Shown here one piece after another: positions 58,861-64,000 of a stretch of 64,000 nt of DNA. The translations under genes were made by a program, and so were the position numbers. A model generated the notes under the pieces. It searched no databases. It worked only from the letters and a program-made list of their open reading frames with translations, and was not told the origin of the DNA. This DNA is from Vibrio sp. 05-20-BW147 (GTDB lineage: Bacteria; Pseudomonadota; Gammaproteobacteria; Enterobacterales; Vibrionaceae), in the NCBI RefSeq assembly GCF_013369385.1, contig NZ_SZTO01000003.1:1-64000 (forward strand), read 5' to 3'. Numbering within the stretch: position 1 is the first letter of the stretch; each line of letters starts with the position of its first letter.

Positions 58861-59715
58861 TTAGTAAAGGATGGAGTATAGCTGGCGACGATAACGCGAG
58901 GCGATAGTGTTACCTTGGCCAAGTGCAGACAGAATATCCATAAACGTTTTACGAACTTCGCCCTCTCCAACGCTCAAATTGGTTTTCAACTGGGACCATA
59001 GGAGTTCCAATGCTTCTTCGTCTCGACCGACTTGATGATACTGAACGGCGAGTTCGCAGGTGACGACATGATCATCGGGATTCGTTTGATGTTGCTGTTC
59101 CAGCTTTTGAATCTCAGGGCTGTTAGATGCTTGTTTCTGTAAATCGAGTTTAGCGAGTAGCCCCTTGTAGTAGTTGTCTTGGTACTCCAGTGGAATATGA
59201 GTCAGCAGTTGCTCGGCGAGTTCAAGTTGGTGAAGCTCTAATAAGCAGTCGGCTTGGGCGAGTTTGACATCGCCACGTTGCGCTGCGGCCTCTGATAGTA
59301 ACGAGATTTTACTGAGTGCTTCAGCATGCTGTGTTTGCTGGATGAGTTCACTGATCTCTTTTAAAAGCAGTTCATCTTGTGATGGCAGATGTTTTTCCAG
59401 CATCGCGACAATTTTTTCCAACGGGTGGGGGCCACCCAAGCCATCTACTGCCTGACCATTGATAAACAACGCTGTGGTTGGTAGCACTTGAATACCAAAT
59501 TGAGAGGCGATAGCGCCCTGTTGCTCGCAATCAAGTAACGCCAAAGTAAAGGCACCATTATATTGCTGACAGAGTTGGCGAAGCGCCGGGATATGTTCCG
59601 TACTTTCTGGATAAGCATTGGCCCAAAAATGAATCAAGATTGGTGTCTGTGTGGAACGCTCGATGATTTCACGAAAATTCTGCTCGTTAATATCAACAAT
59701 ATAAGGGGATTGCAT
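58861..59715 (-). CDS. cnoX: Thioredoxin-fold chaperedoxin CnoX
   Basis: A 284-residue protein with an N-terminal thioredoxin domain (about 1-112) and a C-terminal TPR-like domain (about 115-284), the layout of E. coli CnoX (YbbN), which holds unfolding proteins under hypochlorite stress and hands them to GroEL/DnaK. The thioredoxin site where CxxC would be reads NAYPES, with no cysteine at all. The cysteine in LDCEQQ is exactly residue 63, the one that in E. coli protects substrates by mixed disulfides. Thus C63 is kept and the active-site cysteine (E. coli C38) is lost. Confidence 0.9.
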   Translation of the reverse strand: MQSPYIVDINEQNFREIIERSTQTPILIHFWANAYPESTEHIPALRQLCQQYNGAFTLALLDCEQQGAIASQFGIQVLPTTALFINGQAVDGLGGPHPLEKIVAMLEKHLPSQDELLLKEISELIQQTQHAEALSKISLLSEAAAQRGDVKLAQADCLLELHQLELAEQLLTHIPLEYQDNYYKGLLAKLDLQKQASNSPEIQKLEQQHQTNPDDHVVTCELAVQYHQVGRDEEALELLWSQLKTNLSVGEGEVRKTFMDILSALGQGNTIASRYRRQLYSILY

Positions 59716-59783
59716 TTTAGGGTCCTTATCAGAGAGTGTTATCTAACGTTGATATTGGGTAGCGATCCATTATTTTCAAGCAT

Positions 59784-59808
59784 AAAAAACGCTGCGAGAT
59801 GCAGCGTT
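59784..59808 (-). terminator. Minus-strand terminator
   Basis: AACGCTGC and GCAGCGTT (59789-59808), loop GAGAT, with six A before it on the plus strand, hence six U on the minus RNA. It lies about 25 bp past the tiny minus-strand ORF at 59833-59898 and 195 bp past the ybbO stop. Confidence 0.75.
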
Positions 59809-59832
59809 TCATTGGATGGCAAGCGAAAGTGC

Positions 59833-59898
59833 CTAAATAAGAATGAATATTGTCAGCACCACGCCCACACTTAGCCAGTTTAATTGATTTAATGACAT
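59833..59898 (-). CDS. Possible 21-residue single-pass membrane peptide
   Basis: A minus-strand ORF from ATG 59898 reads MSLNQLNWLSVGVVLTIFILI, then TAG. It is a short polar head followed by about 14 hydrophobic residues, the shape of known small membrane proteins. It is followed 24 bp later by a strong terminator in the same direction, whereas the gene upstream (ybbO) stops 105 bp before its start, so this space seems to be a transcribed unit. The ribosome site is weak (TGAG only). I recognise no family. It may be real or may be only a 3'-UTR. Confidence 0.4.
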   Translation of the reverse strand: MSLNQLNWLSVGVVLTIFILI

Positions 59899-60003
59899 GA
59901 ACTCAGTGCTCGTTTCGGTTGGAGTGAAAAATGATGTTACCCTAGTGGTGGTGATTAAATTATCATCCATTTATGACGAATTGATTACATTATCAACAGC
60001 GAC

Positions 60004-60831
60004 TTATGCGGCTCGCTTTAATATTTCATCCAGCCAGCGCGTTGGCAGAATACGTTTGAGCACGGCAAAGAGTTTAGTTGGCGTGGTGACTCGGTAACGT
60101 ATTTTTGGTTTATGACTGGTTAGAGCGTGCAACACCGGCTTAATACAAGACTCTGCAGGTAAGACGAAACTGCTCTTCGAGTTGGTATTCTCTAGGCGGT
60201 CTTTTTGCGCCAAGTAGTTCTCTCGGTGAGGGCTGTTTTCAATATCAATCCATTGCAAAAAGGCTTGCAGCGCGTTGTATCGGAAACGCGTTTCGATAGG
60301 GCCGGGTTCGAGCAAGGAAATGTGAATATTGGACCCGTCAAGCTCCAAACGTAATGTGTCACTCCAACCTTCAATAGCAAACTTAGAGGCGTTGTAAGCA
60401 CCACGATATTTCATCGCAGCAAACCCCAGTACCGAGCTGTTTTGCACAATGCGTCCTTCTTTATTGCGGCGCATCACGGGTAATACTTCTCTAACGAGTT
60501 GGTGCCACCCAAAAAAGTTAGTTTCAAACTGTTCTCTAAGCGCTTCCGTTGGAAGATCTTCGAGTGCGCCTGGTTGGCCATAGGCGCCATTATTAAATAA
60601 GCCGTACAGTTTACCCTGTGAAAGGCTTAGCGCTTCTTCTACTCCGCGTGAAATACTATCGCCATCTGAGAGATCGAGATGAATACAGGTTAGTCCTTCT
60701 TGTTTTAGTCTTTCTACATCCGCAAGTTGTCGACACGAAGCGATGACTTGAAAACCCTCTTTTTGTAAGGCGTGGGCACAAACATAGCCGATACCACTGG
60801 AACAGCCAGTGATTAAGACCCATTTGGTCAT
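60004..60831 (-). CDS. ybbO: Short-chain dehydrogenase YbbO
   Basis: A 275-residue SDR oxidoreductase. The cofactor motif TGCSSGIG is at 8-15, the NNGAYG segment at about 80-85, and the catalytic YNASK at about 135-139 after an NSSVLGFAAMKYRGA segment. E. coli YbbO, an NADP-dependent aldehyde reductase, lies next to cnoX as here. The substrate is not shown by the sequence. Confidence 0.82.
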   Translation of the reverse strand: MTKWVLITGCSSGIGYVCAHALQKEGFQVIASCRQLADVERLKQEGLTCIHLDLSDGDSISRGVEEALSLSQGKLYGLFNNGAYGQPGALEDLPTEALREQFETNFFGWHQLVREVLPVMRRNKEGRIVQNSSVLGFAAMKYRGAYNASKFAIEGWSDTLRLELDGSNIHISLLEPGPIETRFRYNALQAFLQWIDIENSPHRENYLAQKDRLENTNSKSSFVLPAESCIKPVLHALTSHKPKIRYRVTTPTKLFAVLKRILPTRWLDEILKRAA

Positions 60832-60877
60832 GATAGTTCCTTTGATAAGCGATGGTCAGCAGTTCGGCATTAAGCCG

Positions 60878-61792
60878 CTAGTTGTTCTCTTTGAGTATGT
60901 TTTTCAAAGCGGGTTCAACGCGTGAGAACAAAAACGTAAATCCTATTTCGGTCAAACGTTTTGGCTTTGCGCGAATGCTATCAAACAGTAAGCATGAGGA
61001 TTCCCCCATGGCGAGTGTCATCAGCCACTTGGGTGTCGACAATAAATGAGGGCGTTTCAATGTTTTGGCCAATGTTTGGCTGAACTCTCTGTTGCTAACA
61101 GGGTGCGGAGCACATAAGTTGTACACCCCTTGTGCATGTGGTGTTTCAAGTAAAAAGACGATGGCTCTCACCATATCCTGCAAATGGATCCAGGGAAGGA
61201 ATTGTTTGCCGCTGCCTAGAGGTCCCCCAAGTCCAAAGCGATATGGAGGGAGCATTTTTTTCAGAGCACCGCCATTTAGGCCCAACACTACCCCAGTTCG
61301 CAATAGACAGACCCGAGTTGATTCTGACTGTGCGCGCTTGGCGATTTGTTCCCAGTGGGCGCACACGGTGTGTGTAAAACCCGCGCTGTGAACGTGGAGG
61401 CATTCATCAAAAGGGTGATCTTGTTGATCACCGTAATAGCCAACAGCAGAACCGCTGATAAAAACACTCGGTGGTTTTGCACTTGCATGAATAAGAGCGA
61501 CGATTTGTTCGGTGATGTGCCAGCGGCTATCGCAGATTCTTTGCTTTTGACTCTCTGTCCAACGCTTATCAGCAATGGGTTCACCAGCAAGGTTGATCAC
61601 TGCATCGAAATCGTTGAAATCACGAAATGCAGATAAATCAGCAATGTATCGAATGTTGCCGAGATCGGTGGACTGGAGCTTTTGCTTGGCGAGATCTACA
61701 TCTCTTGTCAGTAGCACCACATGATGAGAAGAGAGCGCTTTGAGTAACTCTGAGCCAATAAAACCGGTGCCACCGGTGAGTAGTATCTTCAT
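60878..61792 (-). CDS. yfcH: TIGR01777 family epimerase YfcH
   Basis: A 304-residue atypical SDR with NAD(P) motif GGTGFIG at 7-13, VINLAGEPIADKRWTESQKQRICDSR (about 66-91), FISGSAVGYYG (about 111-121), WEQIAKRAQ and LPWIHLQDMVRAI (about 196-208), all marks of this family, plus the extra C-terminal DUF1731 domain with PHPVSNREFSQTLAKTLKRP and a final AKPKRLTEIGFTF. I start at ATG 61792 behind GGGAGGC; the in-frame extension to 61828 has no support. Its substrate is unknown. Confidence 0.88.
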   Translation of the reverse strand: MKILLTGGTGFIGSELLKALSSHHVVLLTRDVDLAKQKLQSTDLGNIRYIADLSAFRDFNDFDAVINLAGEPIADKRWTESQKQRICDSRWHITEQIVALIHASAKPPSVFISGSAVGYYGDQQDHPFDECLHVHSAGFTHTVCAHWEQIAKRAQSESTRVCLLRTGVVLGLNGGALKKMLPPYRFGLGGPLGSGKQFLPWIHLQDMVRAIVFLLETPHAQGVYNLCAPHPVSNREFSQTLAKTLKRPHLLSTPKWLMTLAMGESSCLLFDSIRAKPKRLTEIGFTFLFSRVEPALKNILKENN

Positions 61793-62002
61793 GTCTGCCT
61801 CCCTTGCTGCTTTTAGTATATGGCACACTCGTTTACGCAGCCAACCCTATGATAGTTCAACTGTTCGTCAGCGCATGTTTTTGCGTAGCTTCACATTCTT
61901 ACCAAAATGTAACTATTTATTACTACGCATTTCACCGTCATCACACCAAAGCGGTGGAATCTCTGCAATGATTTAAAAGCATTTAATCAAAAAGGAACTT
62001 GA

Positions 62003-62737
62003 ATGAACGCCATCATTTCACTGCTCAAGGCATTTGCAGCGAGTGCTCGGGATTTACTTCCGATCGTGGTGGTGATCGTTTTTTTTCAACTGGTGGTTTT
62101 AAAAGAGCCGTTGCCTAACCTACTCGAAATTGGCTTTGGCCTGATTTTAGTGATCTTGGGACTGACCTTTTTCATTTTTGGCCTTGAAATGGGGCTATTT
62201 CCTATTGGCGAAAGCATGGCACAGGCATTTGCTCGCAAAGGCAGCGTACTTTGGTTGTTTGTTTTCTCGTTTTGTCTTGGCTTTGGTACGACCATTGCGG
62301 AACCTGCTTTGACGGCTGTTGCCAATGAAGCGGCAGAAGTGGCGGCAGAAGGTGGAATGATCGCCGATAGCGAACAAGCAATGGGGAGTTATGCTAATGG
62401 CTTGAGGCTTACCGTCGCGCTCTCGGTTGGGGTAGCGATTGTTCTTGGGGTTCTGAGAATTCTCAAAGGTTGGCCGATTCACTACATGATTATCGGAGGC
62501 TATGTTGGTGTTGTTCTATTAACTGGGTTCGCACCAGAGAGCATTATTGGTATTGCCTATGACTCTGGTGGAGTGACGACCTCAACGATTACCGTGCCTT
62601 TAGTTACCGCTTTGGGGGTTGGGCTAGCTTCTTCCATCAAAGGCCGAAATCCCATGATTGATGGTTTTGGTTTGATTGCGTTTGCCTCTCTATTACCCAT
62701 GATGTTTGTCATGGTTTACGGCATGGTGGTGACATGA
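62003..62737 (+). CDS. DUF1538 membrane protein, subunit 1 of a paired transporter-like system
   Basis: A 244-residue protein of about six or seven hydrophobic segments. Conserved blocks are [19 protein letters not shown] (about 58-73), [12 protein letters not shown] (96-107), [21 protein letters not shown] (185-205) and [15 protein letters not shown] (about 219-233). The same blocks occur in the next gene in the same order, so the two are paralogs. Polar residues and glycines inside hydrophobic stretches are typical of transport proteins. AAGGAA precedes the ATG. It heads an operon with the second DUF1538 gene (overlap of four bases), a PII-like gene and a CBS gene. The substrate is unknown. 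Confidence 0.85.
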   Translation: MNAIISLLKAFAASARDLLPIVVVIVFFQLVVLKEPLPNLLEIGFGLILVILGLTFFIFGLEMGLFPIGESMAQAFARKGSVLWLFVFSFCLGFGTTIAEPALTAVANEAAEVAAEGGMIADSEQAMGSYANGLRLTVALSVGVAIVLGVLRILKGWPIHYMIIGGYVGVVLLTGFAPESIIGIAYDSGGVTTSTITVPLVTALGVGLASSIKGRNPMIDGFGLIAFASLLPMMFVMVYGMVVT

Positions 62738-63528
62738 TCGCTCTTGAGAAAGTGCTCGAAACGTTTGCCAGCACCGTGTTGGATGTTGTCCCTATTGCGG
62801 TAATTATCTTTGGCTTTCAGTTTGCCATTTTACGTAAACCCATCACGAATCCTGTGCAAGTCTTGCTGGGTTTCGCTTATGTCCTCATTGGGCTAACGCT
62901 CTTTTTACTTGGGTTGGAAATGGCACTGTTTCCTTTAGGGGAGACCATGGCAATCCAGTTGACCGAACCCGAATTTCTGCAGTTGGCACGCATAAGTTTG
63001 GGGCAAAAACTGGAGTGGGTGGATTACTACTGGGTTTACTTGTTCGCATTTTTTATCGGTTTTAGCACCACCATTGCCGAACCCTCATTGATTGCTGTGG
63101 CAATTAAAGCGAACCAAGTCTCAGGCGGCAGTATCGGCGTAACGGGGTTGCGCGTGGCTGTTGCCATAGGGGTAGCTTTTGGTATCGCCCTTGGAAGTTA
63201 TCGCATTGTGGTGGGCGATCCGATTCACTATTACATCATTGTTGGCTACCTGATTGTGGTTGTACAAACCTATTTTGCTCCAAGAATGATTATCCCCTTA
63301 GCTTATGATTCCGGTGGCGTGACAACGTCCACCGTGACGGTGCCATTGGTGGCAGCGCTAGGGCTGGGGCTTGCTTCAACCGTTCCTGGCAGAAGCCCGT
63401 TAATAGATGGGTTTGGCTTAATCGCTTTCGCCAGTCTTTTCCCGATGATATCGGTGATGGGTTATGCGCAAATAACGCAATGGGTTAATCGCCGTCAGGC
63501 GTCGCAGGAGGATAATAATGCGCTTTAA
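62734..63528 (+). CDS. DUF1538 membrane protein, subunit 2 of a paired transporter-like system
   Basis: A 264-residue paralog of the preceding gene with [15 protein letters not shown] (about 59-73), [15 protein letters not shown] (112-126), [21 protein letters not shown] (190-210) and [15 protein letters not shown] (224-238). Compared with subunit 1 it has an extra segment at about 76-100 ([23 protein letters not shown]) and a longer, charged C-terminus (about 250-264). Its start overlaps the stop of subunit 1 (ATGA), and its end overlaps the PII-like gene by eleven bases, so all are translated together. The two probably form a heteromeric membrane complex. Confidence 0.85.
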   Translation: MIALEKVLETFASTVLDVVPIAVIIFGFQFAILRKPITNPVQVLLGFAYVLIGLTLFLLGLEMALFPLGETMAIQLTEPEFLQLARISLGQKLEWVDYYWVYLFAFFIGFSTTIAEPSLIAVAIKANQVSGGSIGVTGLRVAVAIGVAFGIALGSYRIVVGDPIHYYIIVGYLIVVVQTYFAPRMIIPLAYDSGGVTTSTVTVPLVAALGLGLASTVPGRSPLIDGFGLIAFASLFPMISVMGYAQITQWVNRRQASQEDNNAL

Positions 63529-63868
63529 ATTAATTCTCGCTTTTGTTGAAGATAGCAAAACCGATGTGGTGCTGGATGCTGCCCGTGAAGCGGGGGCAAC
63601 GGGAGCGACAGTGATCAACAATGCTAGAGGGCAAGGGCTCAATCAAAAACGCACCTTCTTTGGTTTAACCTTAGAGGTGCAAAAGGATGTGTTGCTTTTT
63701 GTGGTCGAAGAGCACCTCTCACGTCATATTTTGGAACGAATTAGTGAAGTGGGGGAATTTGATACCGAATCCGGACAAGGGATTGCCGTGCAAATCGACA
63801 TAGAAGATGCGGTGGGTGTCGCCCACCAAGTAGCCAAACTAACCAAAGTGGTTGAGGATGAAATATGA
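63518..63868 (+). CDS. PII-like protein (GlnB fold, no T-loop tyrosine)
   Basis: A 116-residue PII-superfamily protein. The beta-alpha-beta start ([32 protein letters not shown]), a short T-loop with GLNQKRTFFGLT (40-51), and the nucleotide-loop region GEFDTESGQGIAVQIDIEDAVGV (79-101) align with GlnB. It contains no tyrosine at all, so GlnD cannot uridylylate it as it does GlnB Y51. Ligand and target are unknown; by analogy with AmtB-GlnK and SbtA-SbtB, it may gate the two DUF1538 proteins. A strong AGGAGG site lies in the end of the preceding gene. Confidence 0.83.
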   Translation: MRFKLILAFVEDSKTDVVLDAAREAGATGATVINNARGQGLNQKRTFFGLTLEVQKDVLLFVVEEHLSRHILERISEVGEFDTESGQGIAVQIDIEDAVGVAHQVAKLTKVVEDEI

Positions 63869-64000
63869 ACAGTCATGAGAAAATTCGTGTCAGAGACGTG
63901 ATGGCCAACAGTTTTGTCGTTGTCGATGGCCTTACCACCGTGCATCAAGGTATTAAATTGGCGAGAGAGCATCAGGTCAAAGCTTTAGTCGTTAATAAAC
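63865..64000 (+). CDS. CBS domain protein (partial, cut by window end)
   Basis: Only the first 45 codons are in the window. They read as the start of a CBS domain: VRDVMANSFVVVDGLTTVHQGIKLAREHQVKALVVN, with the usual V-x-D-V-M opening. Its ATG overlaps the stop of the PII-like gene (ATGA, 63865-63868), so it is the fourth gene of the operon. CBS pairs bind adenine nucleotides and would add a second energy-sensing input. Whether more domains follow cannot be seen. Confidence 0.82.
   Translation, partial: MNSHEKIRVRDVMANSFVVVDGLTTVHQGIKLAREHQVKALVVNK

Noticed and set aside
59897..60097. Plus-strand frame of 66 codons over the ybbO 3' end
   Set aside because: It overlaps the ybbO coding end on the opposite strand and has no ribosome site.

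Overview
The window is ordinary core chromosome of a gammaproteobacterium, almost certainly a Vibrio. The content and order (csrB with a GacA/VarA-type site, yqcC-truC, yaeH-glnD-map-rpsB-tsf-pyrH-frr-uppS-cdsA-dxr-rseP-bamA-skp-lpxD-fabZ-lpxA-lpxB-rnhB-dnaE-accA-tilS, mltD-gloB-yafS-rnhA-dnaQ), plus DUF3549, TIGR03503 and DUF1538 genes, fit Vibrio. From memory the proteins look most like V. vulnificus, but no database was searched. I see no rRNA, tRNA, insertion sequence, prophage or CRISPR.

Layout. 1-220: dispersed repeat DNA. 220-4287: csdA-yajL-panE overlapping operon, then a REC-REC-GGDEF regulator. 4466-8512: SOS-type dinB, a RecQ-like helicase, and yggN. 8689-10170: SNF-family symporter, its terminator and a heptamer tandem repeat. 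10181-13993 (minus): DUF4250, yaeP, yebE-like, proS, trmO. 14081-14503: zinc-starvation ribosomal proteins rpmE2-rpmJ2 behind a Zur-type box. 14764-17180: AbgT transporter, yaiI and a small coiled-coil protein. 17260-17835: the CsrB regulatory RNA with its upstream activating site. 18015-21427: GNAT, DUF3301, DUF3549, yqcC-truC, yaeH.

21551-46371 is the long essential block. It holds glnD and map (minus), then translation genes (rpsB, tsf, frr), UMP kinase, isoprenoid and phospholipid synthesis (uppS, cdsA, dxr), envelope proteolysis and assembly (rseP, bamA, skp), lipid A synthesis (lpxD, fabZ, lpxA, lpxB), rnhB, dnaE, accA and tilS. Many genes abut or overlap. Hairpin terminators after rpsB, tsf, frr, cdsA, lpxD, lpxA and accA split the block into sub-units.

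46435-64000: a small cytochrome c, glnB, an EEP-family protein, YIP1, mltD, gloB/yafS, rnhA/dnaQ, a TIGR03503 protein, kefG-kefB-like potassium efflux, nfeD-qmcA, cnoX-ybbO, yfcH. Last comes an overlapping operon of two DUF1538 membrane proteins, a tyrosine-free PII-like protein and a CBS-domain protein cut by the window end. That operon is the least understood system here. GlnD and its canonical target GlnB are also in the window, which sharpens the contrast with the PII-like protein.
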